A stretch of DNA of 64,000 nt from Spongiihabitans sp963422685 (GTDB lineage Bacteria; Pseudomonadota; Gammaproteobacteria; Arenicellales; Poriferihabitantaceae): the NCBI GenBank assembly GCA_963422685.1, contig OY730442.1, positions 1,178,001 through 1,242,000 on the forward strand. The letters are read 5' to 3'. The notes below the pieces were generated by a model, which saw only the letters and a list, made by a program, of their open reading frames with translations, was not told where the DNA came from and made no database searches. Below, piece by piece: positions 44,577 through 53,898 of the stretch. The first letter of the stretch is position 1. Every line of letters starts with the position of its first letter. Position numbers and translations under genes: made by a program.

Positions 44577-45341
44577 ATGTATTCCTGCGTTATGAAATTT
44601 ATGATTAAACTCGCCGCGGCTGCGGTTGTTGTCGGGCTTGCGGCCGGGTGCGGGGCTACGCGGTCTCCAACCGGGAATGACGGCTTAAGCGCCAAGAAGA
44701 TTGACCCGGACGCGGTGCACCGCCGGTCGCTGGGCACGAAATCCAAACCCAGACAGAAGATATATAAGCCTAAAACCACCCGGCCACTTGAGATTCCGCC
44801 GGACCTGATCACTTCCACCGACCCGGCCGTGCTTGAGAATCTGGCGGCTGCGGAAGCGAGCGCAAGCCGGATACTGCCGGAAACAGTGGGCGCAAGGGTA
44901 GTCAAGAAGGACGGGGTGTACGGCCTGGAGATCGACACCAATGTGGAATCGGCATGGAAAACGGTGACGCAGTTCTGGTCTTTAAGCGGGATTGGTCTGG
45001 TCGAGTACAATCCTGAAGCGGGCATCATGGAAACCGAGTGGATAAAAGAGGCGCGGGTTTATGATGAAGATGATTCTCCTTTAAAAACCCTGGGCAAGGA
45101 GCTACTTACGGCACTCGCCAACCGGAATGCGGCTATGGACAAGTATCGAATCCGGTTCGAGCGAATTTCTCCCGAGCAATCACATATGCACGTCAATCAT
45201 CGACGGATGGCCCGAAAGGGAATTGAGCGCAACAAGAAGGTTACCGAATTTGAGTGGGTGGAGTTGTCCTCGGACCCGAATCACGTGGCGGATTTCCTGC
45301 AAAACATCGTGCTGATTTTTGATGATTCGGCAGCATCTTAG
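44577..45341 (+). CDS. bamC: BamC (NlpB) outer-membrane assembly lipoprotein
   Basis: The N-terminus carries a lipoprotein signal ending VVVGLAAGC (lipidated Cys at about residue 25). It continues with the unstructured segment that in E. coli binds BamD. LEIPPDLITST is a conserved BamC element. Two helix-grip domains follow (GVYGLEIDTNVESAWKTVTQFW and MDKYRIRFERISPEQSHMHVNHR). Length is 254 residues, shorter than the 344 of E. coli. In many genomes bamC follows dapA, which is not seen here. It starts about 190 bp from the divergent coiled-coil gene. Confidence 0.85.
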   Translation: MYSCVMKFMIKLAAAAVVVGLAAGCGATRSPTGNDGLSAKKIDPDAVHRRSLGTKSKPRQKIYKPKTTRPLEIPPDLITSTDPAVLENLAAAEASASRILPETVGARVVKKDGVYGLEIDTNVESAWKTVTQFWSLSGIGLVEYNPEAGIMETEWIKEARVYDEDDSPLKTLGKELLTALANRNAAMDKYRIRFERISPEQSHMHVNHRRMARKGIERNKKVTEFEWVELSSDPNHVADFLQNIVLIFDDSAAS

Positions 45342-45452
45342 CGAAATCATCCTGGTTGGTTTGTGGGCCGGCATTTTCGATACGTAAAGACGCGAAGCTG
45401 AATTTTTCTTTTGCGCCAGCCAAGGCGGAAGGGGCTTTGGTGCTTTTAATTG

Positions 45453-46148
45453 TCAACTAAAAGCATATTTGTACTTTACTTCAGAGTCTGAATTTACCTG
45501 GGCATGAAACGACACAATGATGCGGTCTTTTTCGCCATTGTAAGGATAGGCCATGTGTTTCAGAAATGATGGGAATATCACAAGACTGCCGTCCTGGGGA
45601 TAGCTGGTATAGGTGTTGTTTTGCAGATAATAGTTGCCCCAATCGCCATGCCCTGCGGCGCTTTCTTCCATCATGCTGCCATAAAACCGGGTAACGCCGT
45701 TTAACATGCCATTCGGCATTCGATCATTGCCTGACTGGCTGGCTGAACCGGCCTGAACATAGTAAACACCGGACCAAGAACAATTCCCATGTACATGGGT
45801 TTCATGGAATGTGAATCCATTGCTGATTTGAAACCACATACCGGTAATATCGATGTTCAGGCCGCGCAGCTTGAATTGTTTCCAGTATTTCTGGTTCAGA
45901 TTTCTGGAAATTTCATAAACGCCATCCATAATGAATGATTTGAGAGTCTCCAGTGCCTGATTATCCAGATCATTGGCGAAATTATCCGGGCTGATAAAAC
46001 TTGAATCTGAGTCCCCCGGATTTTCCCGTTGATAGTGACGAAATAATGCTATCAGCTCGGCATTAACCTGCTGATGATTTTCCAGCTTGCGGCGAAGAAT
46101 AGTGGTTGGCCAAAGCTCGATGAGCTGATTTGGGTTTTGAGTGGACAA
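45453..46148 (-). CDS. putative 2-oxoglutarate/Fe(II) oxygenase (TIGR02466-type)
   Basis: The 231-residue protein has IELWPTTILRRKLENHQQVN at the start and GMWFQISNGFTFHETHVHGN with an HxH pair. GVYYVQAGSAS follows, and the late FPSFLKHMAYPYNG supplies a further His, together making a jelly-roll iron site. The pattern matches TIGR02466 proteins related to prolyl hydroxylases. The substrate is unknown. It is followed on the same strand by nothing close and preceded by panB, so it may be a separate unit. Confidence 0.7.
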   Translation of the reverse strand: MSTQNPNQLIELWPTTILRRKLENHQQVNAELIALFRHYQRENPGDSDSSFISPDNFANDLDNQALETLKSFIMDGVYEISRNLNQKYWKQFKLRGLNIDITGMWFQISNGFTFHETHVHGNCSWSGVYYVQAGSASQSGNDRMPNGMLNGVTRFYGSMMEESAAGHGDWGNYYLQNNTYTSYPQDGSLVIFPSFLKHMAYPYNGEKDRIIVSFHAQVNSDSEVKYKYAFS

Positions 46149-46219
46149 TTTAAATAACTAGCGTACTTTATGTTGATAATTCCAAGGCCAGCATCCGGTG
46201 CGGACCGACTTGATTTGTG

Positions 46220-47038
46220 TTAGCTGTAACTGTGCTCCGGGTCTGGGAAAGCGCCTGACTTGACCTGTTTGACATATTCGGCCAGCGCACCCTGAATGCC
46301 GCCTATCTCGCCGCGCAAGAAGTTTTTAACAAATCTGGCGGCCTTTCCCGGATACAGCCCTAGCAAATCATGCCAGACCAGAATTTGCCCATCCGTGCCA
46401 GGGCCTGCGCCGATGCCAATTACCGGAACATCCAGACTGCTGGTTAGCGTTTCGCCCAGAAGTTGTGGTACGCACTCAATCAGAATGACGCTGGCTCCTG
46501 CGTCCTGCAATATTTTCGCCTCATCTATTATTATTTGGCCCTGCTCCGGGTCCCGTCCCTGCACCCGATAACCGCCCAGGTGATTTATTGATTGCGGCGT
46601 CAACCCCATATGGGCGCACACCGGAATCCCTCTTTCGGTTAATAATCGGGTGGTCTCTGCCAGCCATGCGCCGCCTTCGAGTTTTACCATTTGTGCGCCC
46701 TCGCGCATAAGAATTGCCGCACTTTGCAGACTCGCAGATTCGGTGGAATAACTCATAAAGGGCAGGTCAGCCAGCAGCAATGATCCGTTGTTTCCCCGGC
46801 GTGCGCAGCGAACGTGATAGGCAATATCTTCAATGGTTACGGGCAGACTGCTGTCATGCCCCTGAATCACCATGCCGAGTGAATCTCCGACCAAAAGCAC
46901 TTCGACCCCAGCGCCGCTGGCCGCATACGCGCTGCAATAGTCATACGCGGTCAGGCAGGCGAATTTTTCCCCGGCCTTTTTCATTTTGGCCAGTGTGGTG
47001 ATGGTTATGCCGGGGTGCATTGCGCTTTGTACTGACAT
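46220..47038 (-). CDS. panB: ketopantoate hydroxymethyltransferase
   Basis: PanB makes ketopantoate from 2-oxoisovalerate and methylene-THF for coenzyme A. Motifs are CLTAYDYCSAYAASGAGVEVLLVGDSLG cut by the metal ligands (Asp in VGDSLG), VKLEGGAW, GLTPQSINHLGGYRVQGR and VIGIGAGPGTDGQILVWHD. The 272-residue length is normal. panC, which usually follows, is not adjacent. It is divergent from infA. Confidence 0.95.
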   Translation of the reverse strand: MSVQSAMHPGITITTLAKMKKAGEKFACLTAYDYCSAYAASGAGVEVLLVGDSLGMVIQGHDSSLPVTIEDIAYHVRCARRGNNGSLLLADLPFMSYSTESASLQSAAILMREGAQMVKLEGGAWLAETTRLLTERGIPVCAHMGLTPQSINHLGGYRVQGRDPEQGQIIIDEAKILQDAGASVILIECVPQLLGETLTSSLDVPVIGIGAGPGTDGQILVWHDLLGLYPGKAARFVKNFLRGEIGGIQGALAEYVKQVKSGAFPDPEHSYS

Positions 47039-47251
47039 GAAAGACTATCTTTTGGTACTATATTGGTATGGCTATTGTGTTTATTGTATCGCCATGGAGC
47101 GAATATGGCTATATTTTCGGGAAATTCTGGTTGCCTGTGCCTGAGCATGCCCGGGTGAATCGTCAGGTTCGATAGAAATCCGCCCGTCCTGTTTGCCCTG
47201 GAGACGATTCTTAACATACACTCCGCCCCTGTTTAAATATCCGGTCCGAAT

Positions 47252-47470
47252 ATGGCGAAAGAAGAAAGCATCGAAATGGAAGGCACTATTATTGAAGCCC
47301 TGCCAAATACGTTATTTAAAGTGGAGCTTGAGAATGGGCACGAAATTATTGCGCATATTTCAGGAAAAATGCGCAAACACTATATTCGCATTCTGCGCGG
47401 AGACAAAGTAACGGTTCAACTTACCCCGTATGACCTCTCCAAAGGGCGCATCTCTTTCCGCGCACGTTAG
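47252..47470 (+). CDS. infA: translation initiation factor IF-1
   Basis: A 72-residue S1-like OB-fold protein (MAKEESIEMEGTIIEALPNT, VELENGHEIIAHISGKMRKH, SKGRISFRAR). IF-1 binds the ribosomal A site during initiation. It is monocistronic here. The ATG at 47252 is preferred to an out-of-family upstream frame. Confidence 0.97.
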   Translation: MAKEESIEMEGTIIEALPNTLFKVELENGHEIIAHISGKMRKHYIRILRGDKVTVQLTPYDLSKGRISFRAR

Positions 47471-47703
47471 CAGTTCCTTTAAAATAATTCCCTGCGGCAA
47501 ATCCGGCCGCAACGGCTGTTATCAGCGCCCTGCTGCTGCCAAATCGTTCCACTCAACCGGCAAATTGCTATTACAGGTTTCCACCCGGTGGACCGCCCAT
47601 ATATATGCCGCGCGATATTGGCTGTCAATCACACCGCCAATGGCGAATTTTCGACAGGTTTGCTATTATGCGAGCGAACTGACTATTTATGCGGGGAATG
47701 CCT

Positions 47704-48132
47704 ATGAGCAAAGTAGCTGATATTCTGCAAGGCCGCTCTGGCGATATCTGGAGCGTACAATCCAGCCAGTCGGTGCTGGATGCGATTAAAATGATGGCCA
47801 AACATGGCATCGGCGCCGTTTTGGTGATTGACGATAATCGCCTTTCAGGAATATTGAGCGAGCGCGATTACGCACGCAAAGTAATACTCGAGAACCAATC
47901 GTCCAGCACCACCCGAGTGGGCGATATTATGACGCGCAATCCGATCACCACGAGCCGCGATAATACGGTGTCGGAGTGCATGTCTTTGATGACAGACAAG
48001 GATTTCCGGCATTTGCCCGTGGTTGAAAATGAACAGGTGATTGGCATGATTTCCATAGGCGACCTGGTCAAGGCGGTAATCAAGGAACAAAAATTTACCA
48101 TTGATCAGTTAGAGCAATATATTACCGGGTAG
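47704..48132 (+). CDS. CBS-pair domain protein
   Basis: Two CBS motifs make one Bateman module: WSVQSSQSVLDAIKMMAKHGIGAVLVIDD with GILSERDYARKVI, and MTRNPITTSRDNTVSECMSLM with FRHLPVVENEQVIGMISIGDLV. Such stand-alone modules bind adenosine nucleotides and sense energy or redox state. The start at 47704 has GGGGAA six bases upstream; an upstream ATG at 47689 is less likely. 142 residues. The partner protein cannot be told from the context. Confidence 0.85.
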   Translation: MSKVADILQGRSGDIWSVQSSQSVLDAIKMMAKHGIGAVLVIDDNRLSGILSERDYARKVILENQSSSTTRVGDIMTRNPITTSRDNTVSECMSLMTDKDFRHLPVVENEQVIGMISIGDLVKAVIKEQKFTIDQLEQYITG

Positions 48133-48196
48133 GGCTCCCCGCTGCGGCATCCTGCCGACGGCGCATAAATCCGGCCGATAAATTTTTGTCTGGGCA

Positions 48197-48267
48197 CCCG
48201 GTTATGCACAAACCCTGTAATTTTTTTTATACTTGTTGGTACCCCTCGGGGTTTGTGCGCAACCGGG
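48197..48267. repeat. long inverted repeat (stem-loop) between the CBS gene and serA
   Basis: CCCGGTTATGCACAAACCC at 48197-48215 pairs with GGGTTTGTGCGCAACCGGG at 48249-48267, 17 of 19 positions matching, around a 33-nt AT-rich loop. It sits in the 317-bp gap before serA. There is no T-tract after it, so it is not a simple terminator. It may be a regulatory leader or a short mobile repeat. Confidence 0.7.
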
Positions 48268-48449
48268 GCTGTGAAATACCGAATTTCGCTGGCATGAACG
48301 TACCACCTTAGTAATATCCGACGCGCATTCGCATTCAGACAAATGAGATTCCGGCCAACTCCATCGCCCGGAATTTTGGCACTTGCAAAATCTGCTTTTC
48401 GTGGTGAAATAGCCACGGACTCCAGACCCGGCCTGCCATTACCATCAAT

Positions 48450-49409
48450 ATGAAAATACTTATAGCGGACAGTTTTCCCGATTCCCACAGCGCCAGACTA
48501 GCCGACGACGGGCACCAGGTGTCCATAGACCCGGCGTTGGACAGCAAGACTTTGGTTGATGCGATTTCGGACAACGAAGTTCTTATCGTTCGAAGCACCC
48601 GGGTCAACGCTGATACGCTGGAAGCCGGCGAAAAACTCAAACTGGTTATCCGCGCCGGGGCAGGTACCAATACCATAGACAAATCCCTGGCCGCAGAAAT
48701 CGGCATTCGGGTTTGTAATGTGCCTGGCGCCAATGCGGTCGCGGTGGCCGAACTGGTGATGGGGCTTATCATTGCCATAGATCGCAATATTCCAGACAAC
48801 GATAATGATCTCAAAAACAACGTGTGGAATAAGAAGAAATACACCAGGGCCCAAGGGTTGTACGGACAGAAAATCGGTATTCTCGGGCTGGGCTCAATTG
48901 GCTTTGCCGTCGCCGAGCGGGCCAACGCCTTCGGTATGTCGGTTTACGCCGTTGATAAAGCCGGCCGGTCTGAAGCGGCAAAAAAAACAATCCACGACAC
49001 CGGCATTACCCAGCTCGGTTCTATGAAAGAACTACTGGCAACCTGCGATATCGTTTCTTTACATATGCCGGCGACGGACGACACCAGAAATATGGTGAAC
49101 AAATGGTTTTTGGATTCCATGAAGGCGGGCGCGGTTTTGATCAATTCATCGCGTGGAGAGCTGATCGACGAAGCCACGCTTATCGACGCGATGAACACCA
49201 AAGGTATTCGGGTCGGGCTCGACGTTTATAACAACGAGCCTGGTTCCGGTGATAACCGTTTCAATTCCCGACTCGCTTCTCATCCCGGGGTTTGCGGTAC
49301 GCATCACATCGGCGCCTCAACCGAGCAGGCACAGATTGCGGTGGCCGATGGTGTGTTGGCGGTAATCCAGTCATACCAGGACGGCGATTTGCTTAATTGC
49401 GTAAACTGA
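48450..49409 (+). CDS. serA: D-3-phosphoglycerate dehydrogenase, short form
   Basis: A 319-residue 2-hydroxyacid dehydrogenase lacking the C-terminal ACT domain. It has IRAGAGTNTID, NAVAVAELVMGLI, the NAD motif ILGLGSIGFAVAERA, NSSRGELIDEATLIDAM with the catalytic Arg, VYNNEP (Glu) and THHIGASTEQAQ (His). Without ACT it should not be inhibited by serine. It is followed by serC at 29 bp, which supports serine biosynthesis. A related 2-hydroxyacid could also be used. Confidence 0.88.
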   Translation: MKILIADSFPDSHSARLADDGHQVSIDPALDSKTLVDAISDNEVLIVRSTRVNADTLEAGEKLKLVIRAGAGTNTIDKSLAAEIGIRVCNVPGANAVAVAELVMGLIIAIDRNIPDNDNDLKNNVWNKKKYTRAQGLYGQKIGILGLGSIGFAVAERANAFGMSVYAVDKAGRSEAAKKTIHDTGITQLGSMKELLATCDIVSLHMPATDDTRNMVNKWFLDSMKAGAVLINSSRGELIDEATLIDAMNTKGIRVGLDVYNNEPGSGDNRFNSRLASHPGVCGTHHIGASTEQAQIAVADGVLAVIQSYQDGDLLNCVN

Positions 49410-49438
49410 ACCGGAATAATTCTCAAAAGGCCAATTGA

Positions 49439-50527
49439 ATGACCAACCGAAAACATAACTTCAGCGCAGGACCCTGCACCCTGCCACTGGAAGTACTGCA
49501 GCAGGCCCAGGCGGAATTCGTCGATTATCACGGCGCGGGGATGTCTCTGATTGAAATGAGCCATCGCGGCCAGCATTTTGTAGATGTTGCCAATGAAGCC
49601 ATGGCGTTGTCCATGGAAGTCTTTCAGGTTCCCGATGACTTCAGCGTTGTGTTTTTGCAGGGCGGCGCGATCCTGCAATTTTCCATGGTGCCGATGAACC
49701 TGCTGGCCGGCGGCCAAAAAGGCGCCTACGTTAATTCAGGCGCCTGGGCCAAAGGAGCCATCACTGACGCCCGGCAATACGGCGAGGTCTATACCGCATG
49801 GGACGGAGCAGAGAATAACTATACCCGTATGCCTGCCAGCGGCGAACTGGATATTCAGGACAACACCCGTTATTTACATATCACCACCAATGAAACCATC
49901 GGCGGTATTCGTTTCCCCGAATGGCCGGAAGTAGAGGTTCCAATGGTAGCGGACATGTCATCCGAATATATGGCGCGCCCGATTCCCTGGGAAAAATTTG
50001 ATCTGGTTTATGGCGGCGCCCAGAAAAACCTCGGTCCTGCCGGGACGGCCGTGGTCTTTGTGCGTAAATCCATCCTTGCACACACCAACAAGCATATCGG
50101 TCGTTACCTTCGATACGATATTCACGAATCGAATCGCTCCATGTTCAATACACCCCCGGTATTTCCAATCTATATGTTAGGCAAAGTATTGAAATGGATG
50201 AAAAAACAGGGCGGTCTTGCGGCCATGGAGTCCATTGCCGCAGAAAAATCCGGTATGCTGTACAGCGCTATTGACGGCAGCGACGGCTATTATCATTGCC
50301 CGGTTGATGTGGCCTGCCGCTCCCACATGAATGTGGTATTTCGACTGCCTGATGCACATCTGGAGCAGCAATTCCTCAGCGCAAGCGCCGCAGCCGGATT
50401 TCTGAATCTGAAAGGGCACAGAAGCGTGGGCGGCTGTCGCGCCAGTATATACAACGCTTTACCGAAATCCAGTGTGGCAGCACTGGCCCGGTTCATGGCG
50501 GATTTCAAGAGTAAAAATACCGCTTGA
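49439..50527 (+). CDS. serC: phosphoserine aminotransferase
   Basis: PLP enzyme making phosphoserine from phosphohydroxypyruvate. It has NFSAGPCTLPLEVL, GMSLIEMSHRG, FLQGGAILQFSMVPMN, the PLP lysine in YGGAQKNLGPAGTAVV and PPVFPIYMLGKVLKWM. The 362-residue length is normal. It is in an operon with serA upstream and a DUF1015 gene 33 bp downstream. Confidence 0.96.
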   Translation: MTNRKHNFSAGPCTLPLEVLQQAQAEFVDYHGAGMSLIEMSHRGQHFVDVANEAMALSMEVFQVPDDFSVVFLQGGAILQFSMVPMNLLAGGQKGAYVNSGAWAKGAITDARQYGEVYTAWDGAENNYTRMPASGELDIQDNTRYLHITTNETIGGIRFPEWPEVEVPMVADMSSEYMARPIPWEKFDLVYGGAQKNLGPAGTAVVFVRKSILAHTNKHIGRYLRYDIHESNRSMFNTPPVFPIYMLGKVLKWMKKQGGLAAMESIAAEKSGMLYSAIDGSDGYYHCPVDVACRSHMNVVFRLPDAHLEQQFLSASAAAGFLNLKGHRSVGGCRASIYNALPKSSVAALARFMADFKSKNTA

Positions 50528-50560
50528 CTGTCCCCGGGAAACAAAGATTCAGTTCAGGAT

Positions 50561-51799
50561 ATGCCAAAGATCAAAGCGTTTGACGGCTATCTGGTACGGG
50601 CTGAACGGGCGATTGACGTGGTTTCCCCTGCTTACGACTCGGTTTCGCCCGAACAGCGCCGCAGGTTTGCACAAGAAAATCCGCATAATTTTTTGAACAC
50701 CATGCGCCTGCTGGAAGACTTTCCGGCGGAAGCCCGACCCACTCAGGCCGCGTTGCTGCAATGGAACAAGGCAAACCTGGATAAACTGTTGTCGAATGGT
50801 GCGTTTCAATGGCTGAAACAACCCTGTTTTTTTTTATATCAGCTTGGCGCCGGCGACCATGTCCAGACCGGCGTGGTGTGTGAAGTAGGCGTTGAGGAGT
50901 ATGAGCGGGGCTTCCTGCGCAAACATGAAAGCACGCGCCGGGATAAAGAGGATTTGCTGGCACACTATCAGCAAGTGGTCGGCGTGTCGTCGAGCCCGAT
51001 TTGTCTGGCTTATCCGCACAATGATGACATTGATAATTTTATTTCAGCGCTGATACAGGCTCCTGCGGACCTGGCGTTCAACGCTGAAGACGGGGTTGCC
51101 CAAAAAATCTGGTGTATTACCGAACCGGCCCAACAGGCAAAACTGGTTGCGTTATTCAACCAGGTTGAGGTTACTTATTTGACAGATGGCCATCATCGGG
51201 CGGCATCCGGGCAGCGTTATGCTGAAATTATGCGCGACCGGCGGGGTAACCACGGAGACGAACCCTATAATCAGCTTTTGGTTGCATTGTTCCCCGACAA
51301 TCAACTGAATTTACTACCCTTTTATCGGTGCGTAAAAGACCTGAATGGCTTGAGCGAAGCGGAAATAGTCGAAGCGCTGGGAAAATGTTTCGTGGTGGAG
51401 AAATTATCCGGCCAGGACACCTTTGAATCATCCCGGCCCGGTGAGTTTGGAATGTACATCAATGCCACCTGGTATCGACTTGCGGTCAGGCCACAATGGG
51501 TTGACCTGGAGCACCCGGTGCATTCGCTGGACGTAGCCATATTGCAAAACCTGATCCTGGAACCGATTCTCGGTATCAAGGACATGCGGGGAGATTGCCG
51601 TCTTGACTATATCGCCGGGGTCAGCGGCGATCACGGAATCAAACAAAAATACAGCGCAGGCTGGGCGGTGGTATTTGCCTGTTTTGCCACGTCCATTGAG
51701 CAGTTGATGAAGGTTGCCGATGCGGATGCGCTGATGCCGCCCAAGTCCACCTATTTCGACCCCAAGCCCCGGTCCGGCATTTTCGTTCGCTTGAAGTGA
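50561..51799 (+). CDS. DUF1015 family protein linked to serine biosynthesis
   Basis: The 412-residue protein matches DUF1015 (YbbC/SerA-linked): PKIKAFDGYLVRAERAIDVV at the start, AYDSVSPEQRRRFAQENPHNF, and the conserved VTYLTDGHHRAASGQRYAE, which carries histidines likely to bind metal or substrate. DUF1015 genes commonly follow serA/serC, and a phosphatase or kinase-like role has been suggested for the family. No signal peptide. The function here is inferred from gene neighbourhood only. Confidence 0.85.
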   Translation: MPKIKAFDGYLVRAERAIDVVSPAYDSVSPEQRRRFAQENPHNFLNTMRLLEDFPAEARPTQAALLQWNKANLDKLLSNGAFQWLKQPCFFLYQLGAGDHVQTGVVCEVGVEEYERGFLRKHESTRRDKEDLLAHYQQVVGVSSSPICLAYPHNDDIDNFISALIQAPADLAFNAEDGVAQKIWCITEPAQQAKLVALFNQVEVTYLTDGHHRAASGQRYAEIMRDRRGNHGDEPYNQLLVALFPDNQLNLLPFYRCVKDLNGLSEAEIVEALGKCFVVEKLSGQDTFESSRPGEFGMYINATWYRLAVRPQWVDLEHPVHSLDVAILQNLILEPILGIKDMRGDCRLDYIAGVSGDHGIKQKYSAGWAVVFACFATSIEQLMKVADADALMPPKSTYFDPKPRSGIFVRLK

Positions 51800-51913
51800 T
51801 ATTTGTGCACGACCACCGCCGAAAGTGGAAATGCAGATTGTCAGATCAAGAATGCAAATTTTAGCTGGCCTGCCTGTTGCCTGTTTGAGCGGCCTGCCGC
51901 GCGCCCACTAAAA

Positions 51914-52741
51914 TCACGGTTTCTGCGCTTCCGTGACCCGGTCGTTCGCGCACAAATCCTGATGGGTGGCGAGGTTTATGAAGTCTGCCCTGGATAACCA
52001 TTCCCTGACCTTCTCGCCCTGCTGATATCCATGCTCCAGCACGAGCCAGCCGCCAGAGGCAAGATATTCCTGCGCATGGGTCAGGATGTGACCAATATCC
52101 GCCAGCCCATTGTCCATGGCCACCAGCGCGGCCTGCGGTTCAAACCGCACATCACCGCGCAGCAAATGTTCATCGTCTGGCGCAACATAAGGCGGATTGG
52201 CGCAGATAACATCGAAATATTTGGCGCCAAGATTTTCATACCAGTCGCTTTCCATAAAATCGATATTATGGATACCCAGTCCAGCCTGATTACTGCGTGC
52301 AACCGCAAGTGCGGGGCCGGACTTGTCCGTGGCGATAATATGACATTGCGGCATCTCCGACCCCAGCGCCAGGGCGATTGCGCCGCTACCGGTACCCAGT
52401 TCCAGAATCCTGGAATGGTTTTTTTCCCTAACCAGCGCGAGTACCCGCTCAACCACCAGTTCCGTTTCGTGGCGCGGAATTAAAACCTGATCATTGAGCA
52501 CTAATGACAGGGACCAGAACTCGCGTGTTTTGGTTATATAGGCCACCGGAAATCCCTGCTGTCTTTGATTGAGTAATTTTTTATAGACAGCAATTTGTTC
52601 ACCGGGCAGATCATCGTCGTACCTGGCGATTAGTCCGGCCAGGTTAATCTGCAACACATGCCCGAGCAGGATGCCGAACTCCATTTCCCGGATTTCTGGA
52701 AACCGGATTCTGGACCAGGACAATAACTGCTTTGGTGTCAA
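51914..52741 (-). CDS. prmC: release factor glutamine methyltransferase (PrmC/HemK)
   Basis: PrmC N5-methylates the glutamine of the GGQ motif in release factors. The SAM motif is ILELGTGSGAIALAL, and the catalytic NPPY is in FDVICANPPYVAP. The N-terminal helical domain contains LINQRQQGFPVAYITKTREFW, with the conserved phenylalanine after the RQQG. 275 residues. It lies 16 bp downstream of its substrate gene prfA. Confidence 0.94.
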   Translation of the reverse strand: MTPKQLLSWSRIRFPEIREMEFGILLGHVLQINLAGLIARYDDDLPGEQIAVYKKLLNQRQQGFPVAYITKTREFWSLSLVLNDQVLIPRHETELVVERVLALVREKNHSRILELGTGSGAIALALGSEMPQCHIIATDKSGPALAVARSNQAGLGIHNIDFMESDWYENLGAKYFDVICANPPYVAPDDEHLLRGDVRFEPQAALVAMDNGLADIGHILTHAQEYLASGGWLVLEHGYQQGEKVREWLSRADFINLATHQDLCANDRVTEAQKP

Positions 52742-52757
52742 ATCGAATTTATTATCA

Positions 52758-53843
52758 TCACGGGTTGTGCAGCTCGGTCAGCAGCCGCGCCTGATGTTCT
52801 GAAATCAACGGTGCAATAATCTGATCGACATTCCCGGCTAAAATCTCATCCAGTTTATACAACGTCAGGTTTATGCGGTGATCGGTGACCCGGCCTTGCG
52901 GGTAGTTATAGGTGCGTATACGCTGCGAACGGTCCCCGCTGCCGACCAGAGACTTTCTGGTGCTGGCCTGCTGCTGCTGCTGCTGCTGAACCTGCGCTTC
53001 AAGCAGGCGCGATTTCAATACCGACATGGCGCGGGTGCGATTTTTATGCTGGGAGCGTTCATCCTGGCACTCCACAACCATACCTGTGGGCAAATGGGTC
53101 AGTCGTATGGCCGAATCGGTTTTATTAACATGCTGGCCGCCCGCACCGGATGCCCGAAAAGTATCCACCCGCAAATCTGCCGGATTTATGTCAATGGCGT
53201 CCATCTCATCGGCCTCGGGCATAACCGCAACCGTACAGGCCGAGGTATGTACCCGGCCCTGGGATTCGGTTTCCGGCACCCGCTGTACGCGATGGACGCC
53301 GGACTCAAACTTTAAACGGGAATAGGCCCCGACCCCATCTATTCGGCTGATAATTTCTTTATAACCGCCGTGCTCGCCTTCGCTGTGACTCATTGCTTCC
53401 ACCTTCCAGCCCCGGCTTTCAGCATACCAATGGTACATTTTAAATAAATCCCCGGAAAACAACGCCGCTTCATCACCCCCTGTTCCTGCGCGAATTTCCA
53501 GAAAAATATTACGGGAATCATTGGGATCTGTGGGCAGCAACAGGATTTTCAGGTTGTGTTTACACTCGTGCATACGCTGCTCCAGCCCGGGTAGCTCGTC
53601 CCTGGCCATGCCACGAATTGTGCTGTCCGAGTCATCCAGCATGGCACAAATCTCGGCAAGTTCCTGCTCAAGCCGCTGATGCGCAGTAAAGGTTTCGACC
53701 ATCGGCATGATTTCCGACAATTCGATGGATAGTTTTCTAAAGCGACTCTGATCAGCAATGATTTCCGGGTCGGACAGCAGCACGTTGACTTCCTGGTGTC
53801 GCTCCACCACTTGCAGCAATTTTTCTTTGACCGCGGGATTCAT
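52758..53843 (-). CDS. prfA: peptide chain release factor 1
   Basis: RF1 reads UAA and UAG. The GGQ motif is FRASGAGGQHVNKTDSAIR and the decoding region is VQRVPETESQGRVHTSA with the PxT tripeptide as PET. LVGSGDRSQRIRTYNYPQGR is another family block. 361 residues. The gene lies between hemA and prmC in the standard order. Poly-glutamine QVQQQQQQQAS near residue 290 is longer than in most homologues but lies at a tolerant loop. Confidence 0.96.
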   Translation of the reverse strand: MNPAVKEKLLQVVERHQEVNVLLSDPEIIADQSRFRKLSIELSEIMPMVETFTAHQRLEQELAEICAMLDDSDSTIRGMARDELPGLEQRMHECKHNLKILLLPTDPNDSRNIFLEIRAGTGGDEAALFSGDLFKMYHWYAESRGWKVEAMSHSEGEHGGYKEIISRIDGVGAYSRLKFESGVHRVQRVPETESQGRVHTSACTVAVMPEADEMDAIDINPADLRVDTFRASGAGGQHVNKTDSAIRLTHLPTGMVVECQDERSQHKNRTRAMSVLKSRLLEAQVQQQQQQQASTRKSLVGSGDRSQRIRTYNYPQGRVTDHRINLTLYKLDEILAGNVDQIIAPLISEHQARLLTELHNP

Positions 53844-53898
53844 CTGGAATTGACCCGGACTGATTTACATAACACCGATTTACATAACATTGGGGAAG

